Source: Methylaequor sp002691245
GTDB taxonomy: Bacteria; Pseudomonadota; Alphaproteobacteria; Methylaequorales; Methylaequoraceae
NCBI GenBank assembly: GCA_002691245.1
Contig: NZHH01000056.1
Coordinates: forward strand, 1-64,000
Length of the DNA: 64,000 nt
Direction: 5' to 3'
Numbering within the stretch: the stretch's first letter is position 1; every line of letters begins with the position of its first letter. Both the position numbers and the translations under genes were made by a program. The notes below the pieces were generated by a model. That model was not told the origin of the DNA and did not search any database. It saw only the letters and a list, made by a program, of their open reading frames with translations. This document shows positions 18,534 through 27,385 of the stretch, one piece after another.

Positions 18534-20291
18534 CTATACTAAAACCATTCCCTCTTCTGATATTTCTCCTTCTACTTTATCATTTGGTCCCAATAGCATT
18601 TGATCGTGAGTTGAACCAGATGGAATCATTGGAAAACAATTTTCTTTTGGATCAACAACAACGTCACAAATTACTGAACCTTTNATTTTTACCATCTCTT
18701 TTACCAAATCATCAACCTCACTTGGTTTCTCGACTCTTAATCCAGTTGCTCCAAAAGATTCTGCTAGTTTTACAAAATCTGGAAGAGATTCCATGTAGGA
18801 CTCAGATAATCTATTTCCATGAAGTAATTCTTGCCACTGTCTAACCATTCCCATGTAATTATTATTCAAAATAAAAACTTTTACTGGAAGCCTATACTGT
18901 TTAATTGTTGACATTTCTTGAATATTCATCAAAATTGACGCTTCACCTGCAACGTCAATAACCAAGTCCTTCGGATGTGCTATTTGGACACCCATTGCAG
19001 CTGGCAAACCATATCCCATTGTCCCTAAACCTCCAGATGTCATCCAATGCTTAGGTTTATTAAAAGTTAAAAATTGTGCAGCCCACATTTGGTGCTGCCC
19101 GACTTCTGTTGTTATAAATGGGTTTAAATGTTTGGTTAGGTAATCTAATCTTTGAAGTGCAAACTGAGGTTTAATTATCTTGGATGAGTTTTTAAATTTC
19201 AAACAATCCCTGGATTGCCATTTTTCAATTTGTTTCCACCAATCTTTTGTATTATTTTTTGAAAAAATTATTTTTTCATCATTAATATATTTTAATGTCA
19301 TTTCTAAAATTTTCGATAAATCACCTTGAATTAATAAGTCTGCATTCACGCTTTTATTAAATGAGGATGCATCAATATCCATATGAACTTTTATCGATTT
19401 TGGAGAAAACCCTGATACTTTTCCAGTTATCCTATCGTCAAATCTGGCACCAACACAAATCATTAGATCTGATTTATTCATAGCTAAATTTGCTTCATAT
19501 GTTCCGTGCATCCCAAGCATACCAATAAATTGGTTATCTGATGTTGGAGAGGCACCTAGTCCCATTAAAGTTTGAGTACATGGGAATCCTGTAATTTTCA
19601 AAAGATTTTTCAATAACTTTGATGCTTTTATTCCAGAGTTGATTACACCTCCTCCAACATAAAAGATTGGTTTTCTTGTGGCGGATAGAAGATCTACAAA
19701 TTTTTTAATCTGTTCCATTGGCGGTTTTACTTTTGGTTTGTAAAAAGAATAGCTTTTGGTTAATTTTTTACCTAAGTAATTGGTCTTAAATGTTTGTATG
19801 TCTTTTGGAATATCAACTAAAACAGGTCCTGGTCTACCATTTTTTGCAATATAAAATGCTGAGTGAATACAACTACTTAGTTTTGAAATGTCTTTTACAA
19901 GATAATTGTGTTTAGTGCATGGTCGAGTGATTCCGACAATATCAGCTTCTTGAAATGCGTCATTTCCTATCATATGCGTTGGCACCTGCCCTGATATACA
20001 AACTACAGGAACTGAGTCCATCATAGCATCAGCAAGTCCTGTAACTGTGTTTGTGGCTCCTGGGCCAGACGTCACAAGAACAACACCAACTTTTCCGGTT
20101 GACCTTGCATAGCCTTCAGCTGCATGGACAGCTCCTTGTTCGTGACGAACTAAAATATGCCTAATTTTATGTTGTTTGAATAATTCGTCATAAATTGGTA
20201 ATACAGCTCCGCCTGGGTAACCAAATATAACTTCAACATTTTCTTCTATTAATGCCTCGATAACAATTTTAGCTCCAGTTAATTTTTTCAT
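18534..20291 (-). CDS. ilvI: Acetolactate synthase large (catalytic) subunit
   Basis: 585-residue thiamine-diphosphate enzyme that condenses pyruvate with pyruvate or 2-oxobutyrate. It contains the catalytic glutamate region HEQGAVHAAEGYARSTG (near 50), VTSGPGATNTVTGLADAM, and the TPP/Mg motif GEASILMNIQEM ... NNNYMGMVRQWQ in the last third. The three expected domains (TPP-Pyr, FAD-like, TPP-PP) are in order. It heads the branched-chain amino acid unit; the 54 bases between miaA and this gene hold no recognisable leader peptide or attenuator. Confidence 0.96.
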   Translation of the reverse strand: MKKLTGAKIVIEALIEENVEVIFGYPGGAVLPIYDELFKQHKIRHILVRHEQGAVHAAEGYARSTGKVGVVLVTSGPGATNTVTGLADAMMDSVPVVCISGQVPTHMIGNDAFQEADIVGITRPCTKHNYLVKDISKLSSCIHSAFYIAKNGRPGPVLVDIPKDIQTFKTNYLGKKLTKSYSFYKPKVKPPMEQIKKFVDLLSATRKPIFYVGGGVINSGIKASKLLKNLLKITGFPCTQTLMGLGASPTSDNQFIGMLGMHGTYEANLAMNKSDLMICVGARFDDRITGKVSGFSPKSIKVHMDIDASSFNKSVNADLLIQGDLSKILEMTLKYINDEKIIFSKNNTKDWWKQIEKWQSRDCLKFKNSSKIIKPQFALQRLDYLTKHLNPFITTEVGQHQMWAAQFLTFNKPKHWMTSGGLGTMGYGLPAAMGVQIAHPKDLVIDVAGEASILMNIQEMSTIKQYRLPVKVFILNNNYMGMVRQWQELLHGNRLSESYMESLPDFVKLAESFGATGLRVEKPSEVDDLVKEMVKXKGSVICDVVVDPKENCFPMIPSGSTHDQMLLGPNDKVEGEISEEGMVLV

Positions 20292-20345
20292 AATAATTAA
20301 ATTAAACCAAAAATATTATTTACACATCAAAAAAATTTAAAATCT

Positions 20346-21242
20346 CTAAATATTTTTTAATATAAATTTTTTAGCATCAGAGAAATTAAGTTTGACTGAA
20401 TTGGTTGACTTATTCTTAAACCAAGTAATTTGTCTTTTTGCGTATCTTCTTGTGTCCAAACAGAACGACTGAAGTGTGTCATCAAAATTTTCTTCTCCGT
20501 TAATATATTTTTCCAATGAATAAAGGCCAATAGATTTATGTAATGGATGACTTATACTTTTTTTTTCTTTAAGAAAATGAGATACTTCATTTACAACATT
20601 TGATTTTAACATTTGTAAACACCTATTATTTATATTGTTATAGAGTACTTTCCTATCTTCAAAAATCACTACATAAAGAACCTTTTTAAAAATTTTATTT
20701 GAAATTCTTTTATGCCAATACGTCATATTTTTTCCAGTCCCCACTTTTACGGTTATTGCGCGTAAAATTCTTTGAGTATCATTTTTAGAAATTTTCTCAG
20801 AATAAGAGTAATCAATTTTTTGTAACTTTTTAAAAAAAATATTTTTTCCAAGTTTTAAAAATAATTTATCTACTTTATTTTTTACTTTTTGAGAAATTTC
20901 AGGAATTGGAGAAATTTTTCCAAACAAACTTTCCAAATACAAACCAGTTCCACCAACAAAAATAGGTATATTATTTCTTGACCTTAACAGTAATTTTTGG
21001 ACTGAATCTGACCAAAAACCAACATTACATTTTTTTGGATATTTTACGAAACCAAACAGATTACATGAATGTTTGACTAGATTTTTTTTTGGGGGAACGT
21101 TTGTTAAACCATTTAACTTATCGTAAACTTGCATGCTATCTGCATTAACAATAAAGCTTGGAATTTTGTTTTGTATCTCAAACGCTAAATTTGTTTTACC
21201 TGATGCTGTTGGTCCGCCAATTAGAATTGCTAGGGGATACAA
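20346..21242 (-). CDS. miaA: tRNA dimethylallyltransferase
   Basis: 298 residues; transfers dimethylallyl to A37 of tRNAs reading codons that start with U. The P-loop GGPTASGKTNLA lies at 9-20, NADSMQVYDKL follows, then FVGGTGLYLESL and TRRYAKRQITWFK at the C-terminus. The start codon is TTG (21242), five bases after the degP stop; no ATG fits the conserved N-terminus. The hflK-hflC-degP-miaA context recalls the miaA-hfq-hflX-hflKC neighbourhood of other proteobacteria, here without hfq. Confidence 0.94.
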   Translation of the reverse strand: MYPLAILIGGPTASGKTNLAFEIQNKIPSFIVNADSMQVYDKLNGLTNVPPKKNLVKHSCNLFGFVKYPKKCNVGFWSDSVQKLLLRSRNNIPIFVGGTGLYLESLFGKISPIPEISQKVKNKVDKLFLKLGKNIFFKKLQKIDYSYSEKISKNDTQRILRAITVKVGTGKNMTYWHKRISNKIFKKVLYVVIFEDRKVLYNNINNRCLQMLKSNVVNEVSHFLKEKKSISHPLHKSIGLYSLEKYINGEENFDDTLQSFCLDTRRYAKRQITWFKNKSTNSVKLNFSDAKKFILKNI

Positions 21243-21247
21243 GTCAA

Positions 21248-22705
21248 TTACTTAAGATTAATTATTAAAAATCTAGAAAAATCTCCCTCAAAGACTTGAA
21301 GAAGAGCAGACTCAGATTTTTTTTTCGTTAAATCATCAAATATTTTTTTAGCTTGTTCTGGTCTTTCTATATCTTTTTGTGCGATTTGAGAGATAACATT
21401 ACCAACTGAAAGTCCAGCTTTGGCTGCAAACGAATCTCTTTTTACTGCTGTAATTACAACACCACTAACATTTTTAGAAATATTAAAACGAGATCTGGTT
21501 TCTTTATTAAGACCCAAAAGTCTCAATCCAACATTATCAATCTCAATTTCTTCACTTACAACTTCTTGTTTTTNATCATCTTCATTATTATCTGCTGTAT
21601 TAAATTTTTCTAACTCGCCGAGTTTAACTGTAAATGATTTAGATTTTTTATCTCTCCAAACCTTAACCTTTGCTTTACTTTCAACTGCAGACTCAGCAAC
21701 GGTTCTCTGAAGTGATTTTACATCTTTTATTTTTTTACCATTAAACTCTAGAATAACATCACCAGATTTAAGCCCACCTTTTTCTGCAGGTTCACCTGGG
21801 TTGACCATAGAAATGAGAACACCATCTTCATTTTTCAGACCTAAACTTTTTGCAATCTCTGGTGTTAACTCTTGTATCCTTACTCCTAACCATCCTCTTT
21901 GTGTTTTTCCAAATTTTCTCAATTGTTCAATAATGGGTTTTGCCAGATTAGCAGGTATAGAAAATCCAATTCCAACGCTTCCCCCAGTAGGAGAAAAAAT
22001 TGCGGTATTAATCCCTAATACCTCTCCATCTAAATTAAACAAAGGTCCACCTGAGTTTCCTCTATTTATTGACGCATCTGTTTGAATAAAACTGTCGTAT
22101 GGACCAGCATTAATGTCTCTATTAAATGCAGATATAATTCCTGAGGTCACGGTTCCTCCAAGACCAAAAGGATTTCCAATTGCAAACACAGAGTGACCAA
22201 CTCTTGCTTTATCAGAGTCGGCNAATTTAAGATAGGGAAGTGGACTTTTTGNTTCAACCTTNAGTAAAGCTATATCTGTAAGCTTATCTGTNCCAATTAA
22301 CTTGGCCTCNAATTCTGAATCATCCTGAAACTTAACTTTGATTTCATTAGCTTGTTCTANAACATGATTATTAGTAACTATATATCCTGTTGAATCNATT
22401 ACGAAGCCNGATCCTAANGCCTGAGGTCTCTCACTCTCTTGTTGATTGGGTTGTTGTTGCTGAGGACCAAATGGAAACCCTGGAGGGAAGTTTTTAAANA
22501 AATCCCTGAACTGTGGAGGAATGTTTTCTAAAGGNTTNTGATTGTTTGAAGTCTGTTTTGGTTTTTGAACGGTAAATACATTTACAACACTAGGGGATTT
22601 ATTTTCAACCAAATCCGCAAAATTATCGGACAGAGGATGTCCAGTGGCAGTGTCATAAACAAAAAAATTTACCAAAAAAAAATAGGCTGTTAAAAGCTTT
22701 CTCAT
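21248..22705 (-). CDS. degP: Periplasmic Do/DegP-type serine protease-chaperone
   Basis: 485 residues: signal peptide (about 1-22), a chymotrypsin-like protease domain and two PDZ domains. The catalytic triad is recognisable as His in VTNNHV, Asp in DKLTDIAL and Ser in NRGNSGGPLFN (near 210). PDZ1 starts near RGWLGVRIQEL, and PDZ2 near NVGLRLLGLN. A glutamine/proline-rich loop (about 75-95, GPQQQQPNQQE) precedes the protease core. It follows hflC by 8 bases, the usual alphaproteobacterial order, and handles misfolded envelope proteins. Whether it is DegP or DegQ is not decidable. Confidence 0.93.
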   Translation of the reverse strand: MRKLLTAYFFLVNFFVYDTATGHPLSDNFADLVENKSPSVVNVFTVQKPKQTSNNXXPLENIPPQFRDXFKNFPPGFPFGPQQQQPNQQESERPQXLGXGFVXDSTGYIVTNNHVXEQANEIKVKFQDDSEXEAKLIXTDKLTDIALXKVEXKSPLPYLKXADSDKARVGHSVFAIGNPFGLGGTVTSGIISAFNRDINAGPYDSFIQTDASINRGNSGGPLFNLDGEVLGINTAIFSPTGGSVGIGFSIPANLAKPIIEQLRKFGKTQRGWLGVRIQELTPEIAKSLGLKNEDGVLISMVNPGEPAEKGGLKSGDVILEFNGKKIKDVKSLQRTVAESAVESKAKVKVWRDKKSKSFTVKLGELEKFNTADNNEDDXKQEVVSEEIEIDNVGLRLLGLNKETRSRFNISKNVSGVVITAVKRDSFAAKAGLSVGNVISQIAQKDIERPEQAKKIFDDLTKKKSESALLQVFEGDFSRFLIINLK

Positions 22706-22713
22706 AAAGTTGT

Positions 22714-23583
22714 TTACCTATTTCTTCCTTTTGAATTGTTAAAAAATTCTAAAAATTCGCTGTCTGGAGACAAGATCATTGTCGTTCCATCTTCACCTAA
22801 AACGTTTCCATAAGCCTGCATTGATCTATAAAATGAATAAAAATCTGAGTCTTTTTCAAACGCATCAGCGTATATATCAATCGCCTTAGATTCACCTTCC
22901 CCTCTTAAAATTTCAGATTTTCTTGTTGCCTCTGCTAATATGACAGTTCTTTCTTTATCTGCTTCCGCTCTAATCTTTTGACCTATTTCAGAACCTTTTG
23001 CTCTAAATTCCTTGGCCTCTCTCACTCTTTCACTTATCATTCTTTCATAAATCGCTTGACTATTCGCTTCAGGTAAGTCGGCTCTTCTGATCCTAACATC
23101 AACAATCTCAATACCGAAACGAGAGGCTTCGTTATTCACCTCAACNTTAATATTTTCCATGATGTTNCTCCTTTCTTGAGAAAGGAGTTCNTCTAATGTA
23201 ACCCTACCNACAACTCTTCTAAGAGAGGAAATTACATTTGAGTTTANTCTATTTCTTACATTTATTTCATTACCCACTGTTTTATAAAACTCAAGTGGGT
23301 CGATGATCTTAAATCTAGTGAAAGAATCAATAAGCATTCTTTTTTTATCAACTGCAATAACTTCTTCAACAGGTAAATCATATTCTAAGATTCTTCGNTC
23401 ATATCTCACTACATTCTGAATCAGTGGGAGTTTAAAATGNAAACCTGAGATTTGAACNACTCTCTTTGGTTCTCCAAATTGAAGNACTAACCCCTGCTGT
23501 CTTTCGTTCATGGTAAATACAGAGTTAAGNCCCACAAANCCTAAAACAACAANTATGATGATGTATATTGTTAACTTATTCAT
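22714..23583 (-). CDS. hflC: SPFH/band-7 protein HflC, modulator of FtsH
   Basis: 289 residues with an N-terminal signal-anchor helix, then the SPFH domain (RQQGLxLQFGEPKR near 28) and a long charged coiled coil (about 165-235, RVREAKEFRAKGSEIGQK). With HflK it forms a membrane cage around the FtsH protease facing the periplasm. The start overlaps hflK by 8 bases. Downstream is degP, so this is a membrane and periplasmic quality-control operon. Confidence 0.94.
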   Translation of the reverse strand: MNKLTIYIIIXVVLXFVXLNSVFTMNERQQGLXLQFGEPKRXVQISGXHFKLPLIQNVVRYXRRILEYDLPVEEVIAVDKKRMLIDSFTRFKIIDPLEFYKTVGNEINVRNRXNSNVISSLRRVXGRVTLXELLSQERXNIMENIXVEVNNEASRFGIEIVDVRIRRADLPEANSQAIYERMISERVREAKEFRAKGSEIGQKIRAEADKERTVILAEATRKSEILRGEGESKAIDIYADAFEKDSDFYSFYRSMQAYGNVLGEDGTTMILSPDSEFLEFFNNSKGRNR

Positions 23584-24694
23584 TANTTTGATNCTGNTTT
23601 NAGGTTTTATTATTTNATTTTTTTTTTAGNTCNGGTAGTGGAAGGTACGGAACTACNCCACCTCCAGCTTTATTATCNANAATTACTTTGTCTATNTTAC
23701 CTAGTGTTTTCTCCAGAGTCTCTAGATAAATTCTCTCTCTGGTAACATCCTTAGAAGTTTTGTAGGAATCGTAAACTGATATAAATCTTTGAGCTTCACC
23801 TTCAGCTTTTGCTACAACTCCTTGCTTGTAAGCTTCTGCTTCTTGTATCTTTTTTTCTGCTTCACCTCTTGCTCTTGGAATTATATCATTCCTATATGCT
23901 TCTGCTTCATTTCTTAATCTCTGCTCGTCTGTCTTAGCCCTTTGAACATCCCTAAACGATTCAATAACCAATTCAGGTGGGTCGGCTTTTTGAAGCTGAA
24001 CTTGGGTTACTAAAACGCCAGACTTATAGTAATCTAATACACTTTGTACATCGTTTTTTACATCCTCTTCAACGATAGATTTTCCCTCAGAGAGAATCGG
24101 GTCAATTGGAGTTTGACCTATTTTTTCTCTCATAACGCTTTCACCTATGCTTTTTATTGTTATTTCAGGATTTCTAACATTAAATAAAAAATCTTTTGCA
24201 TCATTAATNATCCAGAAAATTGTNAAATTTAGGTCGACAATGTTTTCATCTCCAGTAAGCATGAGAGCTTCTTCNGGNGTTTGNCTGGTTTGAGGTGTTT
24301 GAGAGAATTGTGATTGAGAAGTTCTAAAACCAACTTCAATTCTATTAACTTTGGTTACTTTAGGTTTTAAAACAGATTCAATGGGATAGGGAAGATGATA
24401 ATGAAGCCCTGGTTCTGTGGTTCTTACATACTCGCCGAAGCGGGTTACAACACCTTGCTCGTCAGTACCAACTCTATAGAAACCACTCAAAGTCCATATT
24501 GCAAGAAGTATAATAATTAGCAAGCTTAAGCTTGCAGGATTGTTTTTNGGAAACATGNCTCTAAGTTTATCTTGAAACCCCTTTAAATAATCATCTCCAT
24601 AATTGTTATCACNTGAANCTTCTGAAGATCCTTTTCCATTTCCCTTAGGTTTTTTNCCCCATGGACTATTATTATCGTTAGATGACCAAGACAT
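23576..24694 (-). CDS. hflK: SPFH/band-7 protein HflK, modulator of FtsH
   Basis: 372 residues. The N-terminal cytoplasmic part is rich in Asn, Gly and Ser (SWSSNDNNSPW), followed by one helix near 56-76 (LLIIILLAIWTLSG) and the SPFH domain (VGTDEQGVVTRFGEYVRT). A coiled coil with KTDEQRLRNEAEAYRND lies at about 250-310. It partners HflC. Many N bases occur at the 5' and 3' ends. The promoter must lie in the 100 bases shared with divergent mrp. Confidence 0.94.
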   Translation of the reverse strand: MSWSSNDNNSPWXKKPKGNGKGSSEXSXDNNYGDDYLKGFQDKLRXMFXKNNPASLSLLIIILLAIWTLSGFYRVGTDEQGVVTRFGEYVRTTEPGLHYHLPYPIESVLKPKVTKVNRIEVGFRTSQSQFSQTPQTXQXXEEALMLTGDENIVDLNXTIFWXINDAKDFLFNVRNPEITIKSIGESVMREKIGQTPIDPILSEGKSIVEEDVKNDVQSVLDYYKSGVLVTQVQLQKADPPELVIESFRDVQRAKTDEQRLRNEAEAYRNDIIPRARGEAEKKIQEAEAYKQGVVAKAEGEAQRFISVYDSYKTSKDVTRERIYLETLEKTLGXIDKVIXDNKAGGXVVPYLPLXXLKKKXNNKTXXQXQXNE

Positions 24695-24794
24695 ATTTTT
24701 TTTTGTTGNTATTTATATATAAGANAATTTTTCAGCATGCAAAGATTAATTTTCTAATTTAATTTTTATTTTTTTTAGATTAAANTTACAAGTA

Positions 24795-25568
24795 ATGATT
24801 AAAAATTTCATAGTAGTAGGGTCAGGAAAAGGTGGTGTTGGNAAATCAACAGTTTCTCTAAACCTTGCCATAACCTTAGCATCAAAAAAATATAAAGTTG
24901 GTTTGCTAGATGCAGACATCTACGGTCCTTCAATTCCCAGAATGATGGGAATTTCTGAAAAACCCAGTTCAGATCAAAATAAAAAGATACTCCCTTACGA
25001 TAAATTTTCAATAAAGTCGATGTCAATCGGAAACATGGTCCCGGAGGAAAAAGCTATAATTTGGAGAGGCGCTATGGCGTCAAGTGCAATTAGACAACTC
25101 GTAAGTGATGTTCAGTGGGGTGATTTGGACTATTTGGTAATTGATTTGCCACCTGGGACCGGAGATATTCAATTATCACTTTGTCAGAATATTAAAATAA
25201 CCGGTGCATTAATTGTTTCGACACCACAAGAGATTTCTTTAATCGATGTAAGAAAGGCAATTGGTATGTTTCAAAAAGTAAATGTGCCTATTCTTGGCAT
25301 TATTCAAAATATGAGTTATTTAGAAATTAATGGATCAAAAAACTACCTATTTGGTAAAAATGGTGCACTAAAAGAATCAGAAAAACAAAAATTTGAATTT
25401 TTAGGTGATATCCCAATAAACCCTGAAATTTGCGACTCAGGAGACATCGGCAAACCAATAACAACTAATAAAGATTCAAATATATTTAAGATTTTTAGTG
25501 AGATTTCTGATCGTTTTATTTCTTCTCTTACAAAAAACAAAAAATCTGAAGTTAAAATTACAAACTAA
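24795..25568 (+). CDS. mrp: Mrp/ApbC-type P-loop ATPase, Fe-S cluster carrier
   Basis: 257-residue deviant Walker A ATPase of the Mrp/NBP35 group, which carries Fe-S clusters to apoproteins. The motif GKGGVxKST lies at 10-18 (the x codon has an N but must encode Gly), with LLDADIYGPSIPRMMG and DYLVIDLPPGTGDIQL further on. The N-terminal MIP18/DUF59 domain found in many Mrp proteins is absent. After NMSYLE, where other members have CPxCG, the sequence has NGSKNYLFG with no cysteine pair. Its 3' end overlaps convergent thyX by 11 bases. Confidence 0.9.
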   Translation: MIKNFIVVGSGKGGVXKSTVSLNLAITLASKKYKVGLLDADIYGPSIPRMMGISEKPSSDQNKKILPYDKFSIKSMSIGNMVPEEKAIIWRGAMASSAIRQLVSDVQWGDLDYLVIDLPPGTGDIQLSLCQNIKITGALIVSTPQEISLIDVRKAIGMFQKVNVPILGIIQNMSYLEINGSKNYLFGKNGALKESEKQKFEFLGDIPINPEICDSGDIGKPITTNKDSNIFKIFSEISDRFISSLTKNKKSEVKITN

Positions 25569-26484
25569 AAATTTCTTTTATACTTTCATGCTCTCTTTTG
25601 GAAAGACCATGTTTCTTTTGTTTTTTTCCATGTAGCAAGAATTTAATATAAGCAATTCCTTCCTCTGATATTGTAAGTGCTTTTAATCTATTGTTAATGA
25701 AAGCATCATATGTCAGTGGAACCCATTTTTTGAAAATGTTCATCATAACCTCAGCATATACTCTTATTTCATACTGTGCATGAGGATCAAATCTGAGAGC
25801 AAGAAAGTGCATCAAATTATGAAGATCTATTTTCCAATACCACTGTGTGTAAGCGTTAAGTGGTAATGTCATTCTCGATAATTCTCTGGCCAATCCATTT
25901 CTTTTCTCATTAATTAAATTTCCTTCTTCGTCCGAGTTTAATAAAGTAGAGTAATTTTCAAAAGATCTCCTTGAGTTTTCCTTTATAATTTTCGAATACA
26001 GTTCAATTTCCTCAGATTCTAAATTTCCCGATCTTCCCTGATTATTTGATTTTGACTGAGGCTTAAGATCTCTTTTTTTTGGAATATAAAATTCTCTATC
26101 AAGTATTGAATATCTCGCAGAATATTCATTTACATTGGCTGTTCTGTGTCTAATCCATTGTCTTGCAACGAAAATTGGAAGTTTAATATGAAATTTTATT
26201 TCATTCATTTCAAACGGCGTTGAGTGTCTATGACTTATCAAGTAGTTTATGAGACTTTTATCCTGATTGAGTTTTTTTGTTCCTTTTCCATATGATACTC
26301 TTGCTGCTTGAACAATTGAAGAATCGTCACCCATGTAATCTATAACTCTTATAAATCCATGATCTAATACCTTAAAACTTTGATATAGAATTTTTTCAAC
26401 TTTTTTTACAGTCACTCTTCTTGTAGAGAAGTTATTTTTTCTTACTTTTTCAATGTCAATTTGTTGATCTGTTTTTTTTTTCAT
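25558..26484 (-). CDS. thyX: Flavin-dependent thymidylate synthase
   Basis: 308 residues; FAD-dependent methylation of dUMP using methylenetetrahydrofolate and NADPH. The ThyX signature RHRTANVNEYSARYS is present near 131-145, preceded by HSTPFEMNEIKFHIKLPIFV. It is longer than the smallest ThyX proteins because of a polar insert (about 160-175, SKSNNQGRSG) and a basic C-terminal tail. The start ATG is followed by KKKTDQQIDIEK. It lies just upstream of ssrA on the other strand. No thyA is visible in the window. Confidence 0.95.
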   Translation of the reverse strand: MKKKTDQQIDIEKVRKNNFSTRRVTVKKVEKILYQSFKVLDHGFIRVIDYMGDDSSIVQAARVSYGKGTKKLNQDKSLINYLISHRHSTPFEMNEIKFHIKLPIFVARQWIRHRTANVNEYSARYSILDREFYIPKKRDLKPQSKSNNQGRSGNLESEEIELYSKIIKENSRRSFENYSTLLNSDEEGNLINEKRNGLARELSRMTLPLNAYTQWYWKIDLHNLMHFLALRFDPHAQYEIRVYAEVMMNIFKKWVPLTYDAFINNRLKALTISEEGIAYIKFLLHGKKQKKHGLSKREHESIKEIFSL

Positions 26485-26583
26485 ATAAAACTTTTATATC
26501 AGGATAACTTATTTTTATACTAAAACAATTTATAGGTTTTATTTTTTTAATCATTCATTATTATAAAAATGCTGATTTCAGCT

Positions 26584-26820
26584 ATGGCAATAAACGTTTG
26601 ATTTTGAGCCGAGGCGGACCCGGGGGCGGTACCCGGCGCCTCCACCATATGGGGGCGAAATAGGATCGACGCGCGTGTGAATAATCAAAAACTTTGCCCG
26701 GAATGGTACCAACGTTATCGGACCAAACTTATAAATGCCAACGATAATGAAATGGCACTCGCTGCTTAATTAATTAAGAAAGCGCGGTAGTGAGCACCGG
26801 GCAACAGAAGTCTCATCGGC
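26584..26820 (+). ncRNA. ssrA: tmRNA (circularly permuted, two-piece alphaproteobacterial type)
   Basis: Rescues stalled ribosomes. The acceptor half comes first: a T-arm (CCGGG-GGCGGTA-CCCGG) and 3' CGCCTCCACCA ending at 26647. After only three bases (TAT) the coding half begins GGGGGCG at 26651. These 5' and 3' ends form a 7-bp acceptor stem with the expected G3-U70 wobble. P2 pairing is visible between TTTGATT (26597-26603) and AATCAAA (26683-26689). The reading frame GCC AAC ... GCT GCT TAA (26737-26769) encodes the tag ANDNEMALAA. The outer limits are approximate. The window also encodes SspB, which delivers such tagged proteins to ClpXP. Confidence 0.93.
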
Positions 26821-26895
26821 AAGGGCGGGCAATTGTTCGCCCTTGTTTGTTTTAGGTACACTCACAAAGGGTTTTAGAGGGTTCACTCAACAGAA
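26805..26895 (+). repeat. Repeat copy A: tmRNA 3' end and flank (intact reference copy)
   Basis: This segment covers the last bases of the tmRNA coding half, the terminator and about 40 bases beyond. Two diverged copies follow on the same strand. Bases 26840-26870 match 27227-27257 at 25 of 31 positions without gaps, and 26805-26861 match 27798-27854 at about 43 of 57 without gaps. The ssrA 3' region is a classic attachment site for integrative elements, so this is best read as the att-like parent of the two others. Confidence 0.6.
26820..26854 (+). terminator. Intrinsic terminator of ssrA
   Basis: An 8-bp GC-rich stem (CAAGGGCG / CGCCCTTG) with a 10-base loop is followed by TTTGTTTT. It lies immediately after the coding half of the tmRNA and may also be the 3' end of the precursor. 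A mutated copy of this hairpin recurs at 27812-27829. Confidence 0.8.
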
Positions 26896-27226
26896 TAAAA
26901 GAGAGGTAATGTCGTAATTAGTTGCAGACAAAGTTGCTAGTTCAATCTTTATTCTCATTATCTATAATCATCAATGACAAGTTATACATTAGAAGTTTTT
27001 CTAGTTTTGTTAAAAATATTTCATTTATATCTATGATAAAAGATTGTTATTTGATTTTAATAATTTGAAGGCGCCCTAAACTCTTTCAATCAAAGGAAGG
27101 AATAAGTCAAGAACGCCCATATATAAGATTGTAACTTGTTGGCATTGGTTGAAATTTTTCTTATTTATACCAACTATCATTAATATTTATAAGAAACATA
27201 CTTAAATGATCAAAGGTTACTTTTTG
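26896..27226. other. Gene-free spacer between repeat copies A and B
   Basis: About 330 bases downstream of ssrA with no frame of useful length, no recognisable RNA and no known motif. A GC-richer patch with GAAGGCGCCC lies near 27068. Flanked by two copies of the tmRNA 3' flank, it is probably the eroded remains of an integrated element. Confidence 0.4.
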
Positions 27227-27281
27227 CACTTGTTTGTTTGAAGGATCCTCACAAAGGTCTTCAAAGCTTTTCAAAACAGAA
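27227..27281 (+). repeat. Repeat copy B: diverged copy of the ssrA 3' flank
   Basis: Bases 27227-27257 (CACTTGTTTGTTTG ... CTCACAAAGG) match 26840-26870 at 25 of 31 positions with no gap. A shared ACAGAA follows 19-20 bases later with a single-base indel. The hairpin upstream of the T-run is not preserved. It is interpreted as a decayed attachment-site duplicate. Confidence 0.5.
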
Positions 27282-27340
27282 ATACGAATGAAGAGGAAGT
27301 TGCGACTGCAACTAAATCCAATGTTAATTATTATGGTATC

Positions 27341-27380
27341 GGTTCAAGCAAAATTACTTTAGTTATAGTGCTTGAACCAA
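27341..27380. repeat. Inverted repeat GGTTCAAGC / GCTTGAACC
   Basis: A perfect 9-bp inverted repeat (27341-27349 and 27372-27380) separated by 22 bases. It lies just beyond the stop of the small secreted-protein gene on the minus strand and could act as its 3' hairpin, although no T-tract follows. Alternatively it is a relic of an integrase-binding arm. Confidence 0.4.
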
Positions 27381-27385
27381 TATTT

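Noticed and set aside
20292..20345. Leader peptide or attenuator before ilvI
   Set aside because: The 54-base gap is too short and has no branched-chain codon run or hairpin.
27341..27380. tRNA T-arm (GGTTCAAGC)
   Set aside because: There is no acceptor stem, anticodon arm or CCA context around it; it is only an inverted repeat.
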